Assembly (NCBI RefSeq): GCF_020150455.1
Contig: NZ_CP083740.1
Coordinates: forward strand, 1,922,001-1,986,000
Length of the DNA: 64,000 nucleotides
From: Bremerella sp. TYQ1
GTDB taxonomy: Bacteria; Planctomycetota; Planctomycetia; Pirellulales; Pirellulaceae
Direction of reading: 5' to 3'
In this document: positions 42,973 through 52,100 of the stretch, one piece after another
Position numbering within the stretch: position 1 is the stretch's first letter
Layout of the letters: the number at the start of each line of letters is the position of its first letter
Translations under genes and position numbers: made by a program
The notes under the pieces: model-generated
The model's input: only the letters and a program-made list of their open reading frames with translations
Database searches by the model: none
Told to the model about the DNA's origin: nothing

Positions 42973-43728
42973 ATGCAAAAGTCGAGATTGCAATTTAGCG
43001 TTCTAAATCTGGCAGTGTTAGTTACATTCGTGTGCTTAGTATCGGCGTACTTCGAGCTCTCAGCACGGCTTCACGATCGCGAACTCAGGCTCAATCACCT
43101 GCAATATCATTCAGACGCGATCGTCGAAGGTAGTCCAACTCAGATCCACATCAAGAACACGAGTCCTAATCTTCCATTTCAGTGGGAATGGAGCGTACTT
43201 CTGCCCGAGGATTCCGAGTATCAGCTCCACATTTTGTTCAATCATATTCCTCGTGATGAAACAATGCGCCCCGAAGGACCTCTTACTCCTGTCGATATTT
43301 CAGCTTTACGAGGAGTTCAAACCGGAGACTATTTTGTAAAAGAACTTCGGCCAGGCAGTTCAAGGATTGCTGTGGGTTGGCGACATTCACCAAGTGATGG
43401 CTGGGGTCTTGCAGCATTCTTTTCACAAATTTCGCTTTATGAACTTGTCCCTAAGACAACAGACCTTGCTTGGCTCGACCCCGAATACGTGGGTGAAGAC
43501 CAATACAGCCTTGCAGGAAACGACTCACAAAATCCCCAAACCGTCCAATACGATGTTACTGGTGCCGGGGTATTCACGATCGATTGGAACGATCAATTTA
43601 ATCAAATTTCTTCGAGTGCCCGTGAAATCAAACTGCTTAAATTGCGTGTTCTAGATGGAGACGCAGACTCTAACGGCATGATGATCTGGATTACTCGATC
43701 ACCGCACTCCAGAAATAGCACGTCGTAA
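42973..43728 (+). CDS. single-pass membrane hypothetical protein
   Basis: A 251-aa protein starting 15 bases after the dehydrogenase stop, with GAGGAAGACGAGGG before it. One N-terminal span (VLNLAVLVTFVCLVSAYFEL, about 10-29) is followed by a short coil and a beta-rich outer domain (SPTQIHIKNTSPNLPFQWEW). Not recognised. Anchored proteins with this layout are common in Pirellulaceae. It may be co-transcribed with the dehydrogenase, but a shared role is not shown. Confidence 0.65.
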   Translation: MQKSRLQFSVLNLAVLVTFVCLVSAYFELSARLHDRELRLNHLQYHSDAIVEGSPTQIHIKNTSPNLPFQWEWSVLLPEDSEYQLHILFNHIPRDETMRPEGPLTPVDISALRGVQTGDYFVKELRPGSSRIAVGWRHSPSDGWGLAAFFSQISLYELVPKTTDLAWLDPEYVGEDQYSLAGNDSQNPQTVQYDVTGAGVFTIDWNDQFNQISSSAREIKLLKLRVLDGDADSNGMMIWITRSPHSRNSTS

Positions 43729-43870
43729 GCACGACAAGCTTCCATTCAAGCATCGGCAACGCTACAAATCAGCGGCAAATCAAGATCTGTAAAAGCACAT
43801 TGAGCCGTGAGCATGTATAGTAAACAATGCTTAAACTGACGCACTTAAAGAATAAACACGGAAGCACGCA

Positions 43871-44965
43871 ATGTCTTTCCAAAGATACCAAAAGCTCGCT
43901 TTGCTGGGTGTGCTGGCCCTCCTTTTCACCGGCCAACATGTCGCTGCGCAATCATCGTCAATCACCTACAACCGGAGTCAGTCGACGCATACGTTTCGTA
44001 GCAAGCATGGCAACTTCGAGTTCACGGGGAAGGCGATCAAGCGGGAAGGGGAGTATGTTTCGTTTCGGACTTCCAACGGAACCGAAATCTGGCTGCCGAC
44101 AAAGTACCTCAGCGAAGCCGATGCCGCTTATTTGAAATATCTCAGCGGCGATGGTCCTGCCCCGGCCGGCTTGAGTAGCTCTGAAAGTGATTTGGCATCC
44201 AACCCCAGCGGCAACGACACTCCCACCTCGCCAAGCTCTTCTCAGTTTGGCGGGAACGATCCGGCCGAAAGCAGTCCAAGCACTACCGACAATCCAGAGA
44301 TGGAAGCCAAACCAGCGGATCCAATGCCAGGCGATGCTGACAAGATCTATCACCCTGGGGCTGCCATCGAAGTCCTCGTCGACGGGCAGTGGCATGCCGG
44401 AAAAGTTTTCGTCCGACGCCCGGCTGACAACGCCTACTTCGTTTCGTTCACGGTCAACGGTGTCGCTCGTCGATCATGGGTTCCTGCCGTTGAGCTCCGT
44501 TCGCAAGGCGAAGCCGAGCCGATGACTTCTGAAACGATGGGCGAGGCGAATCGTCCTGTTTCCAGCCCACTGGTATCGTACGATTTCAAACCTGTCAAAA
44601 TCACCGCCAAAGCCCCGATCGGGTATGTGGTCGGGCCTATGAATACCGGCGATGTCCTTAAGCTTCGCTACGTTTCCGGCAAATGGAAATCGTGGGGCGG
44701 CTTGGCAACTGAATCTCCCGACGCGGTCTCGCCTGCTGGAGGTGACAAATGCCGCCTGGCAATCTGTTCTGCTAAGGGAAACGAGATGCCGCAGACGCTC
44801 ACGATTGTTCCTGGACAAACGCAGGACAACGCTTACACTTGGACCGCCGATCAGAAGTACTCGAAGGTGATATTGCAGATCAACGATACCGATGGCGACT
44901 TCGCCGCGAACCCTGAACGGGACGTGACCTACGAAATCGCCATCGAACGTAACGCTTCGCCGTAG
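43871..44965 (+). CDS. exported SHD1-domain protein
   Basis: A 364-aa protein. Signal peptide: YQKLALLGVLALLFTGQHVA. HTFRSKHGNFEFTGKAIKRE, GEYVSFRTSNGTEIWLPTKY, LSEADAAYLKYL is the SLA1-homology (SHD1) pattern that is expanded in planctomycetes. A Ser/Pro-rich linker (about 95-155) leads to a small barrel-like domain (AAIEVLVDGQWHAGKVFVRR) and a C-terminal beta domain (residues 235-364). It is probably periplasmic or surface-bound and protein-binding. It ends 9 bases from the convergent gene at 44975. Confidence 0.8.
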   Translation: MSFQRYQKLALLGVLALLFTGQHVAAQSSSITYNRSQSTHTFRSKHGNFEFTGKAIKREGEYVSFRTSNGTEIWLPTKYLSEADAAYLKYLSGDGPAPAGLSSSESDLASNPSGNDTPTSPSSSQFGGNDPAESSPSTTDNPEMEAKPADPMPGDADKIYHPGAAIEVLVDGQWHAGKVFVRRPADNAYFVSFTVNGVARRSWVPAVELRSQGEAEPMTSETMGEANRPVSSPLVSYDFKPVKITAKAPIGYVVGPMNTGDVLKLRYVSGKWKSWGGLATESPDAVSPAGGDKCRLAICSAKGNEMPQTLTIVPGQTQDNAYTWTADQKYSKVILQINDTDGDFAANPERDVTYEIAIERNASP

Positions 44966-44974
44966 TTTCGCTAC

Positions 44975-45523
44975 TTAGGCGGCCCGACGTACGGGGCTCG
45001 TCGTCATCGCTTCGATCTGGCTCATGCTGTAGCGACCGAAGCTGAGCTCGCCCTTGGCATCTTTCACTTCCCACAGAACGAGACTTTTCTCGTTCAACAT
45101 GCGTGGGACCCATGAAATCGCCTGGCGGATGCTCTCGGCATCTTGGTCGGCCGAGATGATCAATAGCTGCACATCGCGGAATGCATTCGCTACGCGAGGC
45201 AATGCCATTGCAGCATCGCCAGGGACCAATTGAACTTTGGCCCCCATGGCATTGAGCGACTTATGAGCCGACTTCAGAGGCACGCCATCGTTGCCTGGTC
45301 GCCCCTCGAACATATCGATTCCGAGAAACTGAATCTGTTGTTCATCTGCGTAAAGCTGGGCGAAGTCGATGACCTCTTTCGCCCGCTGCAGGTTTCCCAG
45401 CCCGATCTCGGCAATCTTGACAACGGGAGCCTGTTCACGGATCCACGAATAGATCTCGCGCTGGTGAACCGGCTTCGAAAACCACGACTTCAGCAAATAA
45501 CGCAGAACACGCCCGGCAGCCAA
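44975..45523 (-). CDS. Rossmann-type (methyltransferase-like) hypothetical protein
   Basis: A 182-aa protein with IAEIGLGNLQRAKEVIDFAQ (about 37-56) resembling the glycine-rich motif I of class I methyltransferases, then IQFLGIDMFEGRPG, and KVQLVPGDAAMALPRVANAF in the motif II/III positions. DVQLLIISADQDAES follows. The glycine motif is weak (E-x-G-x-G), so SAM binding is uncertain. The basic N-terminus (GRVLRYLLKSWFSKP) could contact membrane or RNA. Confidence 0.6.
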   Translation of the reverse strand: MAAGRVLRYLLKSWFSKPVHQREIYSWIREQAPVVKIAEIGLGNLQRAKEVIDFAQLYADEQQIQFLGIDMFEGRPGNDGVPLKSAHKSLNAMGAKVQLVPGDAAMALPRVANAFRDVQLLIISADQDAESIRQAISWVPRMLNEKSLVLWEVKDAKGELSFGRYSMSQIEAMTTSPVRRAA

Positions 45524-45920
45524 TTTTGATTCCCTTCAAAACGACGCCCACTTGATATTTAGAAAGACACGGATGTTGTTTCGGCAAAAGGATCGGTCGA
45601 ACCTCAGTTTTTCCCCCCAGAGCGGCAAATGGTTGCCTCCCTTCCGGCAAAGCTTCGGCAAATTACCTAATCGGACCTGTGCTGCCGAATGCTGGCACCG
45701 CTGAACCCCCAAGGGATGGCGATTCTCTTACGCGAATGTGGCTTCCCTTACTTCCCCGCCAAACTAGGGAATTCCTACGCCAGGGTATCGCCCGTTTCGA
45801 GGAATTGATAAGCTTCGAGGACCCCAATTGTTGCGATTCGTCGCTTCGGGGAGGCCGGTCCCACGGGACGCGGGTTTCCGGTCGACTCCAGCTGTCAATC
45901 AGAAGTGAAGAGTATCGTTT
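45524..45920. other. intergenic stretch, promoters of divergent genes
   Basis: This 397-base gap separates divergent genes (44975-45523 and 45921-46931). Overlapping ORFs on both strands have poor composition and no good start sites. No regulatory motif was recognised. Confidence 0.4.
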
Positions 45921-46931
45921 GTGAAATACGCATCCATCGGTCCTATCTCCACCTACCTTCCACAAAGGATTGAGACCAACCAACAGCTGCAAGACGAGTT
46001 CCCCGGTTGGGACATGGAGCTCATTTACACAAAAACCGGCATTGCCTCGCGGCACATCGCCGAGCCGGACCAGTGCGCTTCCGACTTGGGTGTGAAAGCA
46101 GCCGAGCAACTCTTTGCCGAACACAACATCGATCCGCAGTCAATCGACTTCCTCCTCTTCTGCACGCAAACGCCTGACTACCCATTGCCGACAACCGCTT
46201 GCTTAATGCAAGAGCGGCTCGGGCTGCGCATCTCGTGCGGAGCGTTGGACTTCAATCTTGGCTGTTCCGGATTCATTTATGGGTTGTCACTTGCCGAAGG
46301 GCTCATTCGTGCTGGAATTGCCCGCCGAGTCTTATTTATCACGGCCGAAACCTACTCGAAGTACATCGATGCCGACGACCGAAGTTTGCGGACGATCTTT
46401 GGCGATGGTGCCGCGGCGACGCTGATCGAAGCTTCCAGCGAACCGACGCTCGATGGTTTTCAGTTCGGGACCGATGGCAGTGGTGCAGACACGCTAATGG
46501 TGACCGATGGTGGCGCTCGCCCCCCGGAAGACGCTCACACGCCGCGACATCGCAAACGCTGGGACAGTCGTTTGTACATGGATGGTCCCGCTCTGATTAA
46601 CTTCACCGTTGGTGCCATTCCGCAGCTGGTGCAGAACATCTTCTCGGCGGCCGGCATTCCGAATTCCGACGTCGATCTCTATCTATTTCACCAGGCGACC
46701 CGTAAAATGCTGGAGCAGTTGCAGGAAGCCCTGGAAGTCGATAGCGACCGGATGCCGATCGCGCTGGAAAACGTCGGCAATACGGTTTCCGCTACCATTC
46801 CCTTGCTGATTCACGATCTGCGTCAGCAGAAGCGATTGAAGAAAGGGGCCAAGCATCTCCTCGTCGGTTTCGGCGTCGGATGGTCTTGGGGTGGCTGCAT
46901 CTGGCACGATCAGTACGGCAGCGAGGACTAA
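45921..46931 (+). CDS. FabH-like 3-oxoacyl-ACP synthase III
   Basis: A 336-aa thiolase-fold enzyme starting at GTG 45921. The catalytic triad is Cys115 (FNLGCSGFIYGL), His257 (YLFHQATRKM) and Asn287 (ENVGNTVSATIP). IYTKTGIASRHIAEPDQCAS and IFGDGAAATLIEA are typical ketoacyl synthase III segments. It condenses an acyl-CoA starter with malonyl-ACP. The divergence (DFNLGCSG, and a PPEDAHTPRHRKRWDSRLYM insert) suggests a paralogue for special acyl chains rather than the housekeeping FabH. The YqgE-type gene follows within 33 bases. Confidence 0.88.
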   Translation: MKYASIGPISTYLPQRIETNQQLQDEFPGWDMELIYTKTGIASRHIAEPDQCASDLGVKAAEQLFAEHNIDPQSIDFLLFCTQTPDYPLPTTACLMQERLGLRISCGALDFNLGCSGFIYGLSLAEGLIRAGIARRVLFITAETYSKYIDADDRSLRTIFGDGAAATLIEASSEPTLDGFQFGTDGSGADTLMVTDGGARPPEDAHTPRHRKRWDSRLYMDGPALINFTVGAIPQLVQNIFSAAGIPNSDVDLYLFHQATRKMLEQLQEALEVDSDRMPIALENVGNTVSATIPLLIHDLRQQKRLKKGAKHLLVGFGVGWSWGGCIWHDQYGSED

Positions 46932-46963
46932 CGTTTCGACTCGAAACTGAGGAGTTTGCCAGC

Positions 46964-47518
46964 GTGCAATCTTTGGCCGGCCAGTTTTTGATTGCGTCTC
47001 CCTATCTCCCCGATCCCAACTTTCTCCGCACCGTCGTTCTTATGGTCCAGCACGACGAAGAGGGAGCCCTCGGTCTGGTGCTGACTCGGCCGATTCAATT
47101 GACCGTTGAAGAGGTCTGGAAGAACGTATCTGGCGAAGCAATCGACGCCCCCGAAGCAGTCCTGCAAGGCGGCCCCGTCGAAGGCCCGTTGATGGCGATT
47201 CATCAAGAGGAAGACCTTGGCGAGCTCGAGGTCATCCCCGGCGTCTACTTCTCGAGCCAGCGAGAAAACATCGAGCCGCTTATTCGTGGTGCCCGAAACA
47301 CGTTCCGGCTTTTTCTCGGCTACTCTGGCTGGGGTGCCCAGCAGTTGGAAGACGAGATGGACGTCGGCGGGTGGCTCACGCTTCCGGCGAAGAAGGAGCA
47401 AGTCTTCGAGACCGACAACGACGTTCTTTGGAAAAGCGTTACCGGGGAAGTTGGCTCGAATATCATGCGCGATTCGCTGAACATCAAACGTATGCCGCAA
47501 GATCCGAATGTGAACTAA
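46964..47518 (+). CDS. YqgE/AlgH family protein
   Basis: A 184-aa protein. GTG 46964 is chosen because GAGGAG lies about nine bases upstream and the product then starts VQSLAGQFLIASPYLPDPNF as in homologues. VVLMVQHDEEGALGLVLTRP, VLQGGPVEGPLMAIHQ and FLGYSGWGAQQLEDEMDVGG are diagnostic of UPF0301. The exact function is unknown; in Pseudomonas AlgH affects alginate regulation. It is probably co-transcribed with the ketosynthase. Confidence 0.92.
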   Translation: MQSLAGQFLIASPYLPDPNFLRTVVLMVQHDEEGALGLVLTRPIQLTVEEVWKNVSGEAIDAPEAVLQGGPVEGPLMAIHQEEDLGELEVIPGVYFSSQRENIEPLIRGARNTFRLFLGYSGWGAQQLEDEMDVGGWLTLPAKKEQVFETDNDVLWKSVTGEVGSNIMRDSLNIKRMPQDPNVN

Positions 47519-47852
47519 CTTACGACGACCAACTCGGTGCCGTAAGTCTTCTTTTCACCACGTTGCCAACGAGCTCGTCCACCACCCGAGGCAGACTTGC
47601 TTCCATTATCGCCAAAGTCTGTCCATGCGGCTTCGATTATTTGCGACGAAATGCTTTCGGCGTGTATTGCCCTTAAATGAGGCGAAATGCAACCCTGATT
47701 CGGTACACAGCTCGCGCACAGAGGACCGAGATCTTGCGAACTCTTTGTGTACACTTGGTCAATACTTCATTACAATTTATGGAGTTGACCGTCAGAAGTC
47801 TCAGCGCCGAAAACAAGGGCGGTTTTCGGCGCCGAATTTTCGCCGAGCCGAG
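47519..47852. other. convergent intergenic stretch with an inverted repeat
   Basis: GCGCCGAAAAC (47804-47814) and GTTTTCGGCGC (47822-47832) form an 11-bp perfect inverted repeat around a 7-base loop, with no T-run on either side. It lies just after the M24 peptidase gene (minus strand) and may act as a rho-independent-like or processing hairpin. Nothing else was recognised in the 334 bases. Confidence 0.55.
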
Positions 47853-48956
47853 TTACGCCAGTTCCATTTTGAACGGCGAAAGATTTTCGATACCGTTCTC
47901 GGTGACCAGGTAATCGTTCTCTAGTCGCATGCCGAACTTGAGACGCTGGTCATATAGACCTGGCTCGCAGGTAAAGACATCCCCCACTTCAAACGTATCG
48001 TCCCACGACGAGTTCAAGTGCGGAGCTTCGTGCGGGTATAAGCCGATGCCATGCCCCAGGTGATGTGGGAATTCGCCGATAGGGGCCTGCTTCAAAATGT
48101 CCTGCACTTCCAGGAATAGCTCTTTGCAGCTCTTACCTGGTTTGACGACCGATTCCAAGTGCGTGAACACTTTCATCACGTGCGTCCAAGCCTCTTGCTG
48201 CTCGTCGGTTGGCTTGCCGTTGACGGCGATCGCGCGGCTGTTGTCGGCAAAGTAACCGCGGAAAGCTGGCCCCAAGTCAAGGATGTAAAGCTCGCCATCT
48301 TCCACACGGCGATCACGAGCCGGACCACCCATTTCACCGCTGGCGTAGTCGTTGCCGGTACCGGTCAGGGCTTCGCCATACTGCATTACCGCGACCGCTT
48401 GCAGTTGGTTGAAGACTTCCAGTTCGTTAATGCCGGGGCAAATGATCTCGCGGGCCTTTTCGTACATCTTTTCGGTCCCGCTGATCGCCATGCGAATCTT
48501 GGCGAGCTCGTCGGCATCTTTCTTACGACGCTGACGGTAGATCTCTGGCTCGACGTCAACAAGTTCGGCAGAGAACTCGCTGGAGACGTGAACGGGATAG
48601 CTCGAGTATTCGACACCAAGGCGTTTGATGCTGCCTGCTTCGCGTAGGATGTTCAGCACGGCTTGGCTGGAGGCAGCACGCTGATCGTTTCGTAGCGTTG
48701 AAAGCCACTGTGCTTCGTAGGTTCGCACTTCGTCCGCAGCCGCCGTTTCTGGCACTTCGTTAGGGGCGACTAATGCGAGACGGCCATCGGCAAACAGAAC
48801 GGCCGCAGGAGAGAACTTGAAATCGTAACGAGGGCCGGCGAGCCACTGCACATGTTCGTTTTGCGTGACGACAATCGCGTCGAGCGATTTGTCTTGTAAA
48901 GCAGCTAACAAACGCTTCTGGCGACTACGGCAGGCGTCGACCTCGATACCCAGCAT
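47853..48956 (-). CDS. M24-family peptidase (Xaa-Pro aminopeptidase-like)
   Basis: A 367-aa protein with a creatinase-type N-terminal domain (residues 1-125) and a pita-bread catalytic domain. The five metal ligands can be seen: Asp in YILDLGPAF and FADNSRA, His in FPHHLGHGIGL, Glu in FTCEPGLY, and Glu in MRLENDYLV. It cleaves N-terminal residues before proline or related bonds in the cytoplasm. There is no signal peptide. The family member cannot be named more precisely. Confidence 0.9.
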   Translation of the reverse strand: MLGIEVDACRSRQKRLLAALQDKSLDAIVVTQNEHVQWLAGPRYDFKFSPAAVLFADGRLALVAPNEVPETAAADEVRTYEAQWLSTLRNDQRAASSQAVLNILREAGSIKRLGVEYSSYPVHVSSEFSAELVDVEPEIYRQRRKKDADELAKIRMAISGTEKMYEKAREIICPGINELEVFNQLQAVAVMQYGEALTGTGNDYASGEMGGPARDRRVEDGELYILDLGPAFRGYFADNSRAIAVNGKPTDEQQEAWTHVMKVFTHLESVVKPGKSCKELFLEVQDILKQAPIGEFPHHLGHGIGLYPHEAPHLNSSWDDTFEVGDVFTCEPGLYDQRLKFGMRLENDYLVTENGIENLSPFKMELA

Positions 48957-49102
48957 GATGAATTCTCCGCAACGATGATGTCGGTAGGATGGTGATGGAT
49001 TGCGGAGGTCAACCTAACAGCCTACCGGCGGGCTGAAAAGTACGGCCAAAGCGCAATTCGCCCCATCTTCAAGTGGCACAACATCTTCCAATGCGCGCAA
49101 AA

Positions 49103-49134
49103 GAAGAGCCGCCCCCGGGAAGGCGCGGCTCTTC
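49103..49134 (-). terminator. terminator of the giant surface-protein gene
   Basis: GAAGAGCCGC (49103-49112) pairs with GCGGCTCTTC (49125-49134). On the minus strand it is followed by a short T-containing run (TTTTGCG). It lies 37 bases after the gene's stop codon. Confidence 0.7.
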
Positions 49135-49171
49135 CTTGCGATCTTGAAGGTTTTACGCTTCCGTCAAGCGA

Positions 49172-52100
49172 TTAACCGTCCAGATCCGAGTCAAAGTCCC
49201 AGTCGGCGAACAGGTCGTCGACGTTGGTCGAATCGTCTTCGGTGGCGAAGTAATCAGCCTCTTGAACCGAGTCGGCCAGGAGCAGTTCCGATCCATCGAC
49301 CGCCAACGTAGCGACAGCCGAGTCGATGTCGTCCATCTGCTGTTGAACTTCGGCGGACGAGGAAGTCGTTACACGAACACCGTTGCGGATCAGCTCGTTG
49401 TATACGGCCGGAGCCAAAGGAGCTTCCAAACCGTGGCGACCGCTGACCGTTTCGACGTCGACAACATTGTCGAAGACGAACGAAACAGGATTGGTGCTCT
49501 CGGTAACCACAGGCGTCTGAGCCACGCTAGGCAGCTCTTCGACGATCGTCTGCGAAGTGGTCGCTGCGTGGAGAGCAGCCGTTCCGCCGGTGACGAGCGT
49601 GTGATCCGCGGAGGCGGAAGCGTAAGCCGTTTCCAGAATCTGAACGTCGAGAGCCGAGATCAACTTACGTTGGCCTGGATCGAGCGTGGCGTTCATGACG
49701 TCGCCAGCATGTTCGGCCGAATCCAGGTGGTGAGCGTAGTCGTCCAGCATCGCGACAAAGTCTGCACCGACGAAGATCTTGTTGCCTTCGTGATCGGTCA
49801 CGACGTTATCCGAGAAGCCAACGTAGTGCGACATGAAGCCGTACAAGTGGCCCAGTTCGTGAAGGATGACCGTGTAAAGGTCGTACTGACCTTCGGCAGG
49901 ACCACCATCCAGATCGGAACTCCAGCCCAGGCCGGCACCGTCGTCGTCAAGCGTCAAGATACCGAACTGAGGCAAACCGTTTTCGTCCAGTTGCAGCAGT
50001 TCTGCTTCACCCAATTGAGCGTCGCCGAAGTCTTTGACAACCAGTTTGACGTCAATCGGTTCTTCCCAACCCAAAGCGTCCTGCCAGTCGCTGACCGCTT
50101 TGTCGAACACTTGCTGAAGCGTATCAGGTCCGTCCAGTTCGATATTGGAACCGAGCCAGGTACGCGTGAACTGTTCTGGATAGATCAGCGAAGAACCATC
50201 GGCTTTGTTCTTGCCGTAGTTCTGGACGAAGAAGCCGAAGTCGGAAAGTCCAACTTTACCGTTGTTGTCGAAGTCGAGAGCCGCGACCAAGCCGTCGTTG
50301 TTTTCAAGCGACGAACGGCCGTAGGCAGTCACAAACTGACCGTAGTCAGCCAGGCTGATCTTGCCGTCGTCGTTAACATCGTAGGCTACACCCCAGATGT
50401 CGACGTCTGCGGTCGAGGTGATGTCGGCATCGACTGTACCAATCGAGGTAAGCATCACTTTGGCGTTGTCCACCGTCAGTCCCAGCGATTCCGCCTCGAA
50501 GTCTTCGTCGATATTGATATTGATACCGGCGTCCGAAGGCAGAGCTTCCAGCTTCACGCGGCCAAGCAGGACGAACGAACCGTTGCCCAGATCGGTCTGC
50601 GAAGTTTGGCTGCCGAGTCCGGTGATCGTTCCCGTGGCGTCATCGATGATGCCGGTACGGTTGGTCGACATGGAACTGGCGTACTCGATCTGCGTCGCGG
50701 TGTAGAGAGAGGTGTTGTAGCCGAGGTCGACCGTACCACCGTAAACGCCTGCCGCATCGGCCGTGTTACCCCAAACTTCGATCCACAACGAATCCCATTC
50801 GGAAGCCCACTCGGCACTATCAGGAAGAATACTGACTTCGCCGTTGGCGTTCGTTTGGCTACGTTCTTTGTTAACCGTCACGAAGACGCCGGAGCCATCT
50901 TCCAGAGGCTGACCATCCTTGACGAAGGCCGTACCTTGCAGCGGTACACCGCCGCCGGCGTCCAATGTAACCACCGAATTGTAGAAGATCTCGGCGTCAA
51001 TCGAATTGCCGTCCACGGAGAACGCACGATCCAGGAGTCGAGCCAGGTTCAACGTCAACGTGTGGGCCGTTCCAGAAGCATTGGAAACCAGTGTCGAGGA
51101 CTCAACTCCCGTCGAAGCCAGGACGTCTCCTTCCAAGGTATTACGTTCCGAACCGAGGTCGAACGTTGACTTGTTCAGGGTCATGATATCGGCGAAACCG
51201 GAAGCGATCCCAAGACCAACCGAGCTGGAATCGAACGTTGCTCCACCACCAGCGGAAGAATCCCCGGTCAGGCTGATCGAAGGCGAGCCTGCAATTCGGA
51301 TGGTTGTTTCGCGAACCGCCGTCTGAACGGTTGTGACGTTACCATCTCCGTTGGGAACATCGGTGAGAAGACCGAAGTTTGCTGGGGTGCCATCACTGCT
51401 ACCCGTTAGCGGATCGCCACCGGAAGTGGTGGGTTCGCCAGGTCGGAAATTCTTACCACTGATGTCGGTTAGCGTCAGTTCGCCACCAATGATTTCAAGC
51501 GAAGTCGGATCACTTGGATTGTCGAATACGACATACACTTCGCCGGTTAGTCCGGTAAGGTTACCGTTTCCTTGCCCAACTCCGAATTGGCCGGTTACCT
51601 CGGCACCACCAATCTTGCTACCGTTTGGTCCGACGGCCACGATCGCATTGCTTTCGCCCACGGAAACCGTAAACGTTACCGCGTCAACAATCTCGACGTT
51701 CGGGTAAATAACGTCGGTTTGTTCCGCGATGACATTCGCCGAGAAAGCGTCGTCGCGGCGAACATCCGGAGTCGTCCCAGCGAAGTTTGGATTGGATGGA
51801 TCGTCACCAACTTCGGAACCATTCAGGTTGATCTGCGTGTTAGCAAGATCAGCCAAGTCAATGGAAACGAGATCTTCCAGCGTGAGGCCATCGAGATCGA
51901 TACCGTCATTCACGGTAAAGTTGATGTACATCAGGCGAACATATTCGCCTTTGTAACCACGCGACGTGACGCCAGCTGGCAGCGTTTCGTCCTGGCCGAA
52001 CGAGGCTTGCGTTTCGTAAACCTCTCCATTCTCGACAATCGGCGTACCCAGGATCTGCAGCGGCGTGAAGACCTGAGAAACGCTCGTCGAGACGAGGCTC

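Noticed and set aside
45663..46124. 153-aa minus-strand ORF
   Set aside because: Partly antisense to the FabH-like gene; no recognisable sequence.
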